Of a stretch of DNA of 64,000 nt, positions 7,880-17,101 are shown in pieces (positions within the stretch are counted from its first letter, which is position 1; the number at the start of each line of letters is the position of its first letter). The stretch comes from M3007 sp044230315 (GTDB taxonomy: Bacteria; Bacteroidota; Bacteroidia; Chitinophagales; Saprospiraceae): NCBI GenBank assembly GCA_044230315.1, contig JBGARJ010000001.1:217504-281503 (forward strand). The letters are read 5' to 3'. The notes under the pieces were generated by a model. It worked only from the letters and a program-made list of their open reading frames with translations, was not told where the DNA came from and made no database searches. Both the position numbers and the translations under genes were made by a program.

Positions 7880-9013
7880 TCAAAAAACGAACCCGGTGAG
7901 CAAGGAAATATATTCTGCCGTGGTGCGGTGGGCTTTCAGGGCGATGCCGGCGTGCAACCGCAATCGGGTGTGCAATACGGGCGGGAAGTAGTACCGGGTG
8001 ATGAGCTTGCTGTACCAGGGGTTGGCGATATATTGGTTGATGGGTTTTCCGGTATAGATCCCGGCCAGCAGTTGTACGCTCAAAGGGCCGAACAAAAATT
8101 CATCGCCCGCAACCGCCGCCAGCCGGACAGCGCCCCGTTGTGCGGCACGGGCCGTGCGGAAGCCGCCGCTGCGCAGGCCCCATTCATATACCGCCCGGTT
8201 GAACTCGTATTCCAGACCGGCGTGGAGCCGGTTGACGCGGTTGATTTGATAAAAACCTGTTGCGGAGAGCGCCCAAACCGGATACCGCGGGCCGTCGAAA
8301 ACCGAATACTCGATGAGGGCCAACCCACCGGCGGCCAGGGCGCCCCAGTAGCGGTTGCCGCGTTTGGATATGGCCGGCTGAACGAATTCAGCCTCCCGGA
8401 TACCGGCCGGCGACCACGACAGGCCGGCGAACCCACTGGGGAGGTTTATGCCGTAATTGGGCAGGGTGGTGGCGCCGTTGGAAAAATGGTTGAGGCTGGC
8501 GCCGGCCTGCAAGCGCCAGTGCCCGGATAAGCGAAGAATGGCGCTCAGGCAAAATTGCGTGTAGTTGTTCCAGTGCGACCCGATGGCATTTTGGCCGGGG
8601 TTGCGGAACGCGTCGTACGGATGCGTCACAAACCCCAAACCGGTGCCCAACCGAAAAACCGCCATCCAGTGTGGGGTCCGGAGGAGCGGCACGCTCAGGT
8701 TGGGCAGCATCCCCCAGGCGTCGCCGTGCGCCTGTTCGCCGAGCCGGAAATGCGAAAGCGAAAGCCCGAAAGCCGGAAACCGTTGCCAGGCATGCCAGTT
8801 TTTTTTGCCGCGTGTTTGCAGGCGTATGCCCCATTCCTGCCCCCATACGGGCTGGCCGGTACGGATGGTCAGTTTCGGGGTATGGCGCCAGAGGGTTCCG
8901 TAGTACAGATTGGCGGTCCATTCAAAGGCATTGGCCGGTTGGGCCCGGGTTGCGCAGGGCCATTTCAGCAGCAGGATAAGGCAAAAAAGAAAAACGGGAG
9001 TAGAATGCGCCAT
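7880..9013 (-). CDS. PagL-like outer-membrane acyloxyacyl hydrolase / lipid A deacylase family
   Basis: With the start at 9013 the protein has 377 residues and begins MAHSTPVFLFCLILLLKW, a signal peptide ending near ATRAQ. The open frame reaches 31 codons further upstream, but that extension has no signal-peptide character. The mature part alternates aromatic and polar residues as an outer-membrane beta-barrel does. The segment SLNHFSNGATTLPNYGINLP carries the His-Ser-Asn-Gly cluster of the PagL (lipid A 3-O-deacylase) family as found in Bacteroidota. The barrel end LLTGFVF finishes in an aromatic residue. PagL proteins remove an acyl chain from lipid A. The protein is longer than classical PagL (about 170), as Bacteroidota members usually are. 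Activity is not certain. Confidence 0.7.
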   Translation of the reverse strand: MAHSTPVFLFCLILLLKWPCATRAQPANAFEWTANLYYGTLWRHTPKLTIRTGQPVWGQEWGIRLQTRGKKNWHAWQRFPAFGLSLSHFRLGEQAHGDAWGMLPNLSVPLLRTPHWMAVFRLGTGLGFVTHPYDAFRNPGQNAIGSHWNNYTQFCLSAILRLSGHWRLQAGASLNHFSNGATTLPNYGINLPSGFAGLSWSPAGIREAEFVQPAISKRGNRYWGALAAGGLALIEYSVFDGPRYPVWALSATGFYQINRVNRLHAGLEYEFNRAVYEWGLRSGGFRTARAAQRGAVRLAAVAGDEFLFGPLSVQLLAGIYTGKPINQYIANPWYSKLITRYYFPPVLHTRLRLHAGIALKAHRTTAEYISLLTGFVF

Positions 9014-9348
9014 GACAAGTTCAAAATGCCCGGAAGATGCATGCAATTTTTGGAATATAATATTCCCGGAATTTTTGCGCCTAATTTTGGGAACCTCTGG
9101 GGGCATCCCTAATTTTGCTGGGCAGTATGTTTATCTGCGCGATTGGCAGTGTTCTTCTATGCCAGTGTTTAATCCTGTATAAAAAACCTGATCATCGTTA
9201 TTTTCCGGTAATGCATCGGGTGTGTTGCGCGCGCAGCACCTGGTTTTGTTTTGTCGCACGCGGTGTTTGCACCCGTGTGGAGATGTATAGTATTGTATAG
9301 AGAAATATAATGTCATCCAATATTTACCTAAGTCAATAAATTTTGACT
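9014..9348. other. Intergenic region with two TAATTTTG boxes
   Basis: A gap of 335 bp between divergent genes. On the + strand TAATTTTG occurs at 9082-9089 and again at 9110-9117, matching the -7 consensus, but both lie over 200 bp from the next + strand gene. No gene is supported here. Confidence 0.5.
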
Positions 9349-9750
9349 ATGCCCACCCGTAAATTTTTTCTGCTTGTACTTGCTGGTTTAATGATAGCCC
9401 TTTTGCCGCTATCCACCGGCGCCCAAACCGCCGTCAATACCGAAACAAAACCGGCGGTGACAACGGACGATGCCTGCAACCTGAGTACCCCGGCTTCTTT
9501 CACCTACACGAAGCCTTCCGCCACATCGGCATTGCTGGACTGGAGTGCCGTGGCGGGCGCTTCCGCCTACCACCTCAAGGTGTATGAACTCGCTACCTTA
9601 TCCACCGCTTCAGAAACCAATGAAAGCGGTACCAGCAAACTCATAACCAACCTGGATCCAACCAAAACCTACCGCTGCGAGCTGTCCTGTATTTGTGCCA
9701 ACCGGGAGGCCAGCGCCAGTATCATTATTATCGACGTAATCGAGCGATAG
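9349..9750 (+). CDS. Small secreted fibronectin type III-like protein
   Basis: A 133-residue exported protein. I start at the ATG at 9349 (MPTRKFFLLVLAGLMIALLP); the same frame also has a TTG two codons earlier. The signal peptide ends near STGAQ. The mature part is one fibronectin type III-like domain: CNLSTPASFTYTKPSATSAL, then LLDWSAVAGASAYHLKVYEL and TNLDPTKTYRCELSCICANR. It ends in SIIIIDVIER, and IIIIDVIER occurs again, with different codons, inside the 784-residue protein two genes downstream. No catalytic feature is present. A role in surface or matrix binding is possible but not shown. A convergent gene follows. Confidence 0.75.
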   Translation: MPTRKFFLLVLAGLMIALLPLSTGAQTAVNTETKPAVTTDDACNLSTPASFTYTKPSATSALLDWSAVAGASAYHLKVYELATLSTASETNESGTSKLITNLDPTKTYRCELSCICANREASASIIIIDVIER

Positions 9751-9850
9751 GTAAGACCATGTTTGGTACCCAGCGATGAAATTCCAAACACGCTTTTAAG
9801 CAGAATGTACCTTGCGACAGGAGTTCGGCCATTTTAGTTGTGCCGGACTC

Positions 9851-11284
9851 CTATCCGTTTTCCACTTCGGCGATCTTTTTCAGCAGCCAGTTTTTCGGCA
9901 TGGTGTAGGAGGTTTCTTCTATGCGCTTGCGCAGGTCGGCAATCGTCTTCTTATCGTCGGGCGACAGCATAGCCAGCCGCTTCACCAGGCTGAGAAAGTT
10001 GTTGTATTCGCGTTTCAAATTTTTGGAGATCACCTTGTTGCGCCGCAGAAAAATCCGGAAACTATCAATCAGCGAGTCCAGGGCCAGGTACTCGCCCTGT
10101 TCGTAGTAGGTGCGTACCAGCATCGATTTGGCGCCCAACGCATACACTACATCGCTGTATTCCACATCGCGCAGGTATTCGATGACGTTTGCATAATCCT
10201 GCCGGTAAAAACTGACATAGGCGAGGTTGAACATGCGGGCGTTTTCCCGGATGTTAGCGGGCAAAAAGCCGGCATAGCGCTGAATGAATTGTTCGGTCCA
10301 GGCATATTCGTCGGCACCCAGGCTCACAGTAATGAAATTTTTGAAAACCGACTCCGGGAGTTGCCCGTTCTCAAGCAGGATATCCCGATCGACCATGTTT
10401 TTGATCAGCCCGAAATACCGGTAGTAATACGCGGTTTTACCCTGGTTGATCTTGAGCGCGCAATAGTTTTGCGCCATGTGGTAACATTCGCGCAGATCGG
10501 TTTTCGTGAGGTGCGGAGCGTACAATTCCAGGTCGAGGAGGAGTTCCTGGAAATGCGTTTCGTTTTCCGAATCGGCAAAACTGACGATCACCCTCCGGTA
10601 GATCTGGATGAGTGGAACCCCGGAAAAACGCTCGTCGGTCAGGTATTCCCAGAAACCCGGCACCACCGGCACTTCACGCTCCGTGACCCGGAAACCCCGG
10701 AACAACAGCCAGGAAATATACAGTTTCAGTTTTTGTGCCAGGTAGAAACATTCGAGATGAAAATCGGCTTCAACCAACTTGTCGGTATAACCGGCCGTCG
10801 CCACGATCCGGGAGGCCCGGTTGAATACATTCCATTGGTACCGGAACTGGGCGAAATAGTAGTCCGTCGACTTGCCCCCGGGCTGTTCGAGCATTTTTTG
10901 GATCTGCCGTTCCACACCCGACAGGTGCTTGCGCAGTTCGGGCTTTTCCAACGCCTTTTGCAGATCAAGCGCTTCCGAAAGGCTATCTTGCAGCCTGGCT
11001 TCTTCCACCAAAAAACGTTGAGCCAATAACGTGAGATCGGATGCCAGGCGCCGCAGGCGTGCATCATCAAACGGCTCTTTGCCAAAAAGCGCTTTCCAAA
11101 CGACCGTTTTATCTAAAGCCGGAAGGGCATTCGGAGCCTTGCGCAAGGTATCGTTGACGAGTTCGAACAACCGCGTTACGTCGTCCTGATCATTAAAATA
11201 CGGCGACAATAAGAACTTCCGAAACCGGTTCAGGTCGTACTTGGAAAACGTTTGCAACAAGGAGAGCAGTTTGTCGCTCAACAT
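9851..11284 (-). CDS. Uncharacterised alpha-helical protein
   Basis: A 477-residue protein with no signal peptide and no membrane segment. It is rich in Leu, Arg, Tyr and Phe and looks all-helical, possibly TPR-like (for example ALDLQKALEKPELRKHLSGV, NLAYVSFYRQDYANVIEYLR, ALGAKSMLVRTYYEQGEYLA). The start MLSDKLLSLLQTFSKYDLNR and the helix LNRFRKFLLSPYFND resemble a hypothetical protein family frequent in Saprospiria. I recognise no catalytic motif and do not assign a function. It is monocistronic: the neighbours at both ends are on the opposite strand. Codon use and base composition match the surrounding genes. Confidence 0.75.
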   Translation of the reverse strand: MLSDKLLSLLQTFSKYDLNRFRKFLLSPYFNDQDDVTRLFELVNDTLRKAPNALPALDKTVVWKALFGKEPFDDARLRRLASDLTLLAQRFLVEEARLQDSLSEALDLQKALEKPELRKHLSGVERQIQKMLEQPGGKSTDYYFAQFRYQWNVFNRASRIVATAGYTDKLVEADFHLECFYLAQKLKLYISWLLFRGFRVTEREVPVVPGFWEYLTDERFSGVPLIQIYRRVIVSFADSENETHFQELLLDLELYAPHLTKTDLRECYHMAQNYCALKINQGKTAYYYRYFGLIKNMVDRDILLENGQLPESVFKNFITVSLGADEYAWTEQFIQRYAGFLPANIRENARMFNLAYVSFYRQDYANVIEYLRDVEYSDVVYALGAKSMLVRTYYEQGEYLALDSLIDSFRIFLRRNKVISKNLKREYNNFLSLVKRLAMLSPDDKKTIADLRKRIEETSYTMPKNWLLKKIAEVENG

Positions 11285-11457
11285 AAAGATAACGAAAGTT
11301 CCTGCATGGGCAGGAGGTTTAAAATTTTGATTGTCAAATTTTTACTCCACAGAGCCAACTTTTTTTTCTCCGGCAAGTTATGAATATTGTCCTTTGATTT
11401 CCGGCGCTGAATGATAATCTTTGTAGAGTAAAATTGTACCCTGAACGGTAGATGGTC

Positions 11458-13806
11458 ATGAAAAGAACGATACATTCCTTCCAATACGGTTTTGTTTTGA
11501 CGATACGGCTTTGGCTGGCGGGTGTGGCGCTGTCGTTCATGCCCATACCGGCGACCCTTTTGGCGCAATGCACGCAAGTGGGTTGGGTGGCTTCGGTGAC
11601 GCCGGGCTGCGGCGCCAAGATCATTGACCTCGACAATGGTACCTTGGTAAAGGCGGTGGCGGGTATTGATGCCCTGACCGGTGGGCAGACCATCCGGTAT
11701 TCCACCAAGCCTGCGCCGCTACCGCCGGGTTGTTCCTCGGAAGGGTTGAAAGTGGTGGCTCTCACTTGTGTGTCGGATACACTGCCATGCCTGGCTGAAT
11801 TCGGTTATGCGGTGGATCAATCGAATGCTTTCCGTTTGTCGATGCAGGCCCAGATTTACGACGCCAATGTGCAGTTTTGCTCCTGGTCGTTTGGCGATGG
11901 GGCCACCGCTACCGGGCATCTGGTACAACACACCTTCCCGCACGAAGGGTATTACACCGTTAGCCTCCTGGTTACTGACGCCAATGGTTGCCTGGCCAAA
12001 ACGAGCAAAAACATATTTGTCAGTGCCCAAAACCCGAACTGGTGCGGCTACGACGTGCAAATCACCGCCGTGGGAGCCAAAGTTTTCGGGCGCCTGCTGC
12101 CAGTGAGCGCCGACGCCGGTGTGCTGCAATCGGTTAAATGGTACAACAGCAAGACCAACCAGGTACTGGCCGAAACGGCCGAATTTGCCACTATACTGCC
12201 CGGCGAAGGCATTTACAACCTTTGCGCGCAGTACGAGGTGGCCGATCCGACGGATGGCAGTATTTGCACGACCACGCGTTGCCAGGTGGTGACCGTAGCG
12301 CCGCCGAGCTGTGTCAATACGGCTATGGTCAACACCAGCGCCGTTTGTCCCTCGTTCTTTGTACCGGTATGCGGCTGTAACGGAGTGACCTACACCAACG
12401 AATGCGCCGCCACCGCCGCAGGCGTATCCAAGTGGTGGGCCGGCGAATGCGGCCTGACGACTTCGGGTAGTTGCACCACCGATCTTACCCTCGACATCGT
12501 TTCGGGAAGCCCTGCCAGCGGATACACCGTGCGTTTTCACAACCTGGCCAGCGGAAATTACAACAATGCGCAGCTGGATTTCGGCGATGGCAGCCCCCTG
12601 TGGCAAGGCGGCCCGAGCGACACCACCTGCGAACATTTCTACGCCCACGGGGGGGTATATAAAACCAACCTGACCGTTTGGAAAAACAGCAGCTGCGTGT
12701 CGTCGGTTACGAAAATACTCGTAACCGATACCTACGCCACCGGCGGTGACAACCTGCCCGGCGCAAGCGACTATGTGATGCCCGGCGATGCCAACGGCGA
12801 CAAGAAAGCCAATGTGTACGACCTGCTGAATATCGGCCTTGGGTACTTATCCACCGGCGCCCCGCGTCCGTTTGCCACAACGGCCTGGACACCCCAATTT
12901 GCACCCAATTGGCCGGCGACAGCCCCGGGCGGCATCAATTATAAACACCTCGATTGCGATGGGAACGGCATTATCAACGATTTTGACCGCAACCCGATCG
13001 AACAGCATTATACCCCGATCGACACCACCCACGTAGATTGCAGCAGCACGGCGCCCAAGATTTGGGTGCGGTTTGCGCCGGATACCCTGGTCGTCAGCCC
13101 CAACGACCCGGCGCCGCTTCAGATCACGGGCGATGTCATCGTGGGCAGTTCGTACAAACCGGTGCTCGGCTTATACGGCCTGGCTTTCGCATTGCGCTAT
13201 CCGGAGTTTGTGAACCACGACCCGGAAATCTTTTACAGCACCACGTCGTTCTTCGGATTCCCCACCGATATCCTGCTGTTGCCCAAAGACGTGTACGACC
13301 GCCGGCAATTCGACATGGGTTTTTCCCGCAAATACGGGCAAGCGGTGTCGGGATACGGTAGTATTGCCAAAATCAATTTCACCACCGATTTCATCATCAT
13401 TATCGATGTGATCGAACGCTCGGGCACTACGCTGGTGCCGTTCACCATTCCGGTCGTGGGCACCCGGGCCATCGACGCGGATGGCAACCCCCTGGAAATC
13501 CGGAGCGTGGTGCAAGACACGGTATGGCTGAAATTGCAGGAAACGACAGCGGTGACCAACACAGAATTGGAAAAACAAGTCTTTCTGTATCCCAATCCCG
13601 CCTCGAGCGAAGCCTATGTGGCTGTCGGAAGTTTGCTGCTCGAACATATTGATGTGTTCGATGCCCTCGGGCGCCCGGTACAATCGCTGCCTTCTACTGG
13701 CGTGCATACCTCCCGGCTCGATATACGCAATTGGTCGAAAGGCCTCTATACACTGCGCATCCGGACCACGGAAGGGACCATCACCCGACGGCTGCTCGTT
13801 CAATAA
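11458..13806 (+). CDS. T9SS-exported protein with PKD, Kazal-type and dockerin-like segments
   Basis: About 782 residues from MKRTIHSFQYGFVLTIRLWL (an ATG two codons earlier is equally possible). A signal peptide ends near LLAQ. A PKD domain follows (FCSWSFGDGATATGHLVQHT, residues about 140-190). Next is a Kazal-type domain, SFFVPVCGCNGVTYTNECAA with a following AGVSKWWAGEC, the fold of serine-protease inhibitors. A second PKD domain (LDFGDGSPLWQGG) comes after it, then a calcium-loop region GDANGDKKANVYDLLNIGLG that resembles a dockerin. The C-terminus is a T9SS type A sorting domain (VFLYPNPASSEAYVAVG to the basic RRLLVQ end). The protein should be displayed on or released from the cell. 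A terminator follows at 13833. Confidence 0.85.
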   Translation: MKRTIHSFQYGFVLTIRLWLAGVALSFMPIPATLLAQCTQVGWVASVTPGCGAKIIDLDNGTLVKAVAGIDALTGGQTIRYSTKPAPLPPGCSSEGLKVVALTCVSDTLPCLAEFGYAVDQSNAFRLSMQAQIYDANVQFCSWSFGDGATATGHLVQHTFPHEGYYTVSLLVTDANGCLAKTSKNIFVSAQNPNWCGYDVQITAVGAKVFGRLLPVSADAGVLQSVKWYNSKTNQVLAETAEFATILPGEGIYNLCAQYEVADPTDGSICTTTRCQVVTVAPPSCVNTAMVNTSAVCPSFFVPVCGCNGVTYTNECAATAAGVSKWWAGECGLTTSGSCTTDLTLDIVSGSPASGYTVRFHNLASGNYNNAQLDFGDGSPLWQGGPSDTTCEHFYAHGGVYKTNLTVWKNSSCVSSVTKILVTDTYATGGDNLPGASDYVMPGDANGDKKANVYDLLNIGLGYLSTGAPRPFATTAWTPQFAPNWPATAPGGINYKHLDCDGNGIINDFDRNPIEQHYTPIDTTHVDCSSTAPKIWVRFAPDTLVVSPNDPAPLQITGDVIVGSSYKPVLGLYGLAFALRYPEFVNHDPEIFYSTTSFFGFPTDILLLPKDVYDRRQFDMGFSRKYGQAVSGYGSIAKINFTTDFIIIIDVIERSGTTLVPFTIPVVGTRAIDADGNPLEIRSVVQDTVWLKLQETTAVTNTELEKQVFLYPNPASSEAYVAVGSLLLEHIDVFDALGRPVQSLPSTGVHTSRLDIRNWSKGLYTLRIRTTEGTITRRLLVQ

Positions 13807-13832
13807 CAACATAACCAACCACTTTGCTGCCC

Positions 13833-13866
13833 GCCTTTCCCGTACTACCGGGAGAGGCTTTTTTTT
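13833..13866 (+). terminator. Rho-independent terminator
   Basis: The hairpin gcctttcccg / cgggagaggc with a six-base loop is followed by a run of eight T. It lies 27 bp after the stop codon of the PKD/Kazal protein. Confidence 0.85.
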
Positions 13867-14068
13867 GGAACTACCAGTCCCGCATAAGTTTGGATTGTGC
13901 ATATTTTTCAAGCACACTATAGATTTATTTTTGACGGGATAAGAATCCCTGTTGCTGAAAAATAGCCGAAGAGTGGCGCCCGCAGGGGTGCATTACAGTC
14001 GGGAAATGATATTTAGCCGCTTTCTTTATGCCGGCATTTTTTCAAACAATACTTATCATTGCCCGGCC

Positions 14069-14707
14069 ATGGTACAGATAGCGGTTTTTGAATTTAGTCC
14101 ATTCGCCGAAAACACCTACGTAGTGTACGACGACAGCGGCGAATGCATCGTGATCGATCCCGGTTGTTACACGCCGGAGGAACGCGCCCGCTTGCGTGCC
14201 TTTATCGATGAACAGCAGTTGCGGGTAGTGCGGCTGATCAATACCCATTGCCATCTGGATCACGTATTCGGCAATAATTTCGTCAGCAAAACCTGGGGGG
14301 TGCTGCCCGAGTTGCACCGGGGTGAATTGCCGGTATTGGAACGCTTTGAGGCCATTTGCCAAATGTATGGTATCCCGGATGCCGAGCCGTCGCCTGAGCC
14401 GATCCATTTTTTGACCCCGGGCGAGCTGCTGGCTTTTGGGCAAACCAGCCTGCACATTTTGTATACGCCCGGTCACTCACCCGCGAGTTTGTCATTTTAC
14501 TGCCCGGCCGACGGGTTTGTGCTGGCGGGCGATGTTTTGTTCCTGGAAAGCATTGGCCGCACAGACCTCCCCGGGGGCAATTTCGACACGCTGATACAAA
14601 GCATCCGGACGCAATTATTTACCTTGCCTGGCGAAACCATTGTCTATCCCGGGCATGGGCCAGCCACCACGATCCGGCATGAAATGGAATACAATCCGTT
14701 CCTGTAG
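14069..14707 (+). CDS. MBL-fold metallo-hydrolase (glyoxalase II-like)
   Basis: A 212-residue protein of the metallo-beta-lactamase fold. The zinc motif THCHLDHVFGN (HxHxDH) is near residue 59. Further ligands are in LYTPGHSPASLSFY, the bridging Asp in VLAGDVLF and the last His in VYPGHGPATT, in the expected order. Homologues are annotated as hydroxyacylglutathione hydrolase-like or YcbL-like. The open frame extends 39 codons upstream to 13952, but that part has no family similarity, so the ATG at 14069 (MVQIAVFEFSPFAENTYVV) is preferred. The ABC permease gene starts 30 bp downstream on the same strand, so the two may be cotranscribed. The physiological thioester substrate is not known. Confidence 0.87.
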   Translation: MVQIAVFEFSPFAENTYVVYDDSGECIVIDPGCYTPEERARLRAFIDEQQLRVVRLINTHCHLDHVFGNNFVSKTWGVLPELHRGELPVLERFEAICQMYGIPDAEPSPEPIHFLTPGELLAFGQTSLHILYTPGHSPASLSFYCPADGFVLAGDVLFLESIGRTDLPGGNFDTLIQSIRTQLFTLPGETIVYPGHGPATTIRHEMEYNPFL

Positions 14708-14737
14708 CGCTTCCTTTTTCCGAAACCCGGTGCACCT

Positions 14738-16105
14738 ATGATGCGGTATTTGATTCGGCGGATCCTATTGGCTGTGCCAACCCTGTTGATCATCTCGCTG
14801 ATCACATTTGCCATGAGCCGTATCCGGGATGAGGACCCGGTGCATATTGATTTTGACCGTGACCCGGCAGCCTACCGGGCCAGGGCTGTCCTGCTGGGCC
14901 TCGATCAGCCGAATTTTTACTGCACATTTACCTCCCTCGCCATGCCTGACACGGTGTTCCGGGTATTGCCCATGGAGTACCGCCGGAAGCTGGAGCGGTT
15001 TACCCTAGAAAATGGCAATTGGCCGGGATCACAACAGCTCCTGCAAGCGATCGACGCCGCTTGGTTTCAAGTGCAACAGCAAGCGGCGGGCCCCGTGCTG
15101 GACGCTTTTGCCCGGCTCCACCACTGCCAAACATTCGGCCAGGTTCCAGTTGACCTGGAAATCGCCGCGCACTGCGTGGATACGATGGGGAATGTGCCGG
15201 CCCGGACCATGCTGCAAGCCCATGTCGGCGCCATGCGGACTCTTTATGCTGATTTGGCACAACACCGCCAGCGGTGGAAAAACTGGGTGCCGGCGTTGTA
15301 TTGGCATGGTTTCCGGAATCAGTACCACACTTGGCTGGCGGGTTTTCTTTCCGGCGATCCGGGTACGTCGCGCATCACCGGCAACTCCATTTTGGTCGAG
15401 TTGCGCCCCCGCATGCTGATCAGCCTGTTGCTCAACGGAGCGGCCATGTTCCTAGCCTACTTGTTTGGCATACCGCTGGGGGTATTCATGGCGCGGTACG
15501 CACACCGGCCCGTGGAGCAAGGGACGCGGATCGGCATTCTGTTTTTGTATGCCATGCCCTTAATGTGGCTGGGCAGTTTGCTCACGTTGTTGCTCTCCCG
15601 GCACGATATCGGTTTGGGCTTGTTCAACGGCCTGAACGCCGAGCCTTGGATGATGAGCAGTAAACCCTTCTGGCAGTGGGTGGCCGACAACCTGGAGAAA
15701 TTCATCCTTCCGGTGCTCACCCTTACCTTGCATACCCTGGCGGTGCTGGCCATGCAAATGCGCGGCGGCATCCTGGAGATCATGCAGCAGGATTTTATCC
15801 GAACGGCACGTGCGAAGGGCCTGAGCGAGCAGCTTGTTTTTTGGCGGCACGCCTTCCGGAACGGCCTGTTCCCGGTCATTACCATTTTTGCCAGCCTGTT
15901 CCCGGTATTGATCAGCGGGTCGCTGGTCGTGGAATACCTGTTTGATTTTCCGGGCATGGGTATCAAAATGGAAAGTGCGTTTGCCAACAACGACTACCCC
16001 GTCTTGTTTGCTATGGTGATGTTCATTTCGCTGCTGACCATCATCGGGAGTTTGGTCGCCGATCTACTCTACGCATGGGTAGACCCCCGTGTCCGGTTTG
16101 CGTAA
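14738..16105 (+). CDS. ABC transporter permease, DppB/OppB family
   Basis: A 455-residue inner-membrane permease. The N-terminus MMRYLIRRILLAVPTLLIIS is the canonical first segment of DppB-type peptide or nickel permeases. The conserved permease loop is near the C-terminus: QDFIRTARAKGLSEQLVFWR with the following HAFRNGLFP. Typical members have 310-340 residues. This one carries an extra region of roughly 120 residues (about 35-200), largely soluble, between the first and second membrane segments. Longer forms like this occur in Bacteroidota. No DppC, ATPase or binding-protein gene is next to it, so its partners must be elsewhere. The next gene, on the opposite strand, ends 80 bp downstream. 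Confidence 0.85.
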   Translation: MMRYLIRRILLAVPTLLIISLITFAMSRIRDEDPVHIDFDRDPAAYRARAVLLGLDQPNFYCTFTSLAMPDTVFRVLPMEYRRKLERFTLENGNWPGSQQLLQAIDAAWFQVQQQAAGPVLDAFARLHHCQTFGQVPVDLEIAAHCVDTMGNVPARTMLQAHVGAMRTLYADLAQHRQRWKNWVPALYWHGFRNQYHTWLAGFLSGDPGTSRITGNSILVELRPRMLISLLLNGAAMFLAYLFGIPLGVFMARYAHRPVEQGTRIGILFLYAMPLMWLGSLLTLLLSRHDIGLGLFNGLNAEPWMMSSKPFWQWVADNLEKFILPVLTLTLHTLAVLAMQMRGGILEIMQQDFIRTARAKGLSEQLVFWRHAFRNGLFPVITIFASLFPVLISGSLVVEYLFDFPGMGIKMESAFANNDYPVLFAMVMFISLLTIIGSLVADLLYAWVDPRVRFA

Positions 16106-16185
16106 TGCTCGCCGGCAGGCCGGGGCGTAAAAATCCAATTCATGGGTGTGGATTTACCATAGCGTTACCCAGCGCAGCGCAGGCG

Positions 16186-17100
16186 CTACCCCCGCACTTT
16201 CTTTGCCAGTTGCCGGGCTTGTTCAAAATACGGATGCCCGGGATCGGCCAAAATTTTGCCCAACAGCGCTTCAAATGCGGATTGGTCTTGCGGATAACGG
16301 GTCAGGTAACACAGCAGGAGGTACCATTCGGCCCGCTCGGAAAAAGGCAGCTGGCCACTTTCTGCGATTTGGCGAAACCGCCGGGTAGCCTGCACGGTAT
16401 TGCCCGACAAATAACAGGCGTGCGCGTACACTTCGGACAGGAGCCAATAATTCGGATCGGTCTGCGAAACGGAACGGAGCCGCTGAATAACCGCGGCGTA
16501 CTCTTTTTTCCGGAAGGCCTCGATGCTCTGCGCCAGGAGGTCGGACGAGTTGGCTTGGTCGCCGCGCACATTGGAAAAATCGGGTGTTGACCAGTTGGCC
16601 ATGGCCAGTGCGGGGTAACGTGCATCGGGCCTTGCCGGGGTTTGGCGCTCCGCGCCGGGGCGCGTTGCCGGGGGGAGCGCAGTTGCCACGGTATCCGGCG
16701 AAACCGCCGGGCCAGGCTGCGGCGCCGGGGCGGTATTGACGGCCGGCGCCTCCCGTGATGCAGCAGGCGTCGTCCAGGCAATCCACCACCTGATCGCCAA
16801 AGCGGCGAGCAACACGGCGGCGATTATGGCCAGTGTCCGGTACAGGGGAACCGAAAACCACGCACCCTGCTGGTGGTCGGACGCGGCATCAAAAAAACCT
16901 TCCTTTTCCAGGCTATGGTCAATCTGCGCAATTTTCGCCTGTATGTGCGCATCACCCACGGCTTCGATCCCTTCGAGGATGATCTTTTGCAACAGCAACT
17001 CCCGGGCAAAGTCGGCGTCCGACTGAGCGCGCTGCTCCACCTGGCGGGCTTCGGGTTCGCTCAGGTGGCCGAGCAGGTAGTCTTCGATGTGCGTGTACAT
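16186..17100 (-). CDS. Anti-sigma-factor-like membrane protein with helical repeats
   Basis: About 304 residues from MYTHIEDYLLGHLSEPEARQ. An upstream ATG at 17112 overlaps the sigma gene by 11 bp and is possible too. The N-terminal 80 residues are a short helical cytosolic module, then one membrane segment (YRTLAIIAAVLLAALAIRWW, about 88-107), an Ala/Pro-rich linker, and a periplasmic C-terminal half with TPR-like helices (SSDLLAQSIEAFRKKEYAAV, YWLLSEVYAHACYLSGNTVQ). This layout is that of the anti-sigma-like partners that follow ECF sigma genes in Bacteroidota. It lacks a recognisable zinc-binding HxxxCxxC anti-sigma motif. Coupling to the sigma gene is seen; the inhibitory role is inferred from position and layout. 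Confidence 0.75.
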   Translation of the reverse strand: MYTHIEDYLLGHLSEPEARQVEQRAQSDADFARELLLQKIILEGIEAVGDAHIQAKIAQIDHSLEKEGFFDAASDHQQGAWFSVPLYRTLAIIAAVLLAALAIRWWIAWTTPAASREAPAVNTAPAPQPGPAVSPDTVATALPPATRPGAERQTPARPDARYPALAMANWSTPDFSNVRGDQANSSDLLAQSIEAFRKKEYAAVIQRLRSVSQTDPNYWLLSEVYAHACYLSGNTVQATRRFRQIAESGQLPFSERAEWYLLLCYLTRYPQDQSAFEALLGKILADPGHPYFEQARQLAKKVRG

Positions 17101-17101
17101 T

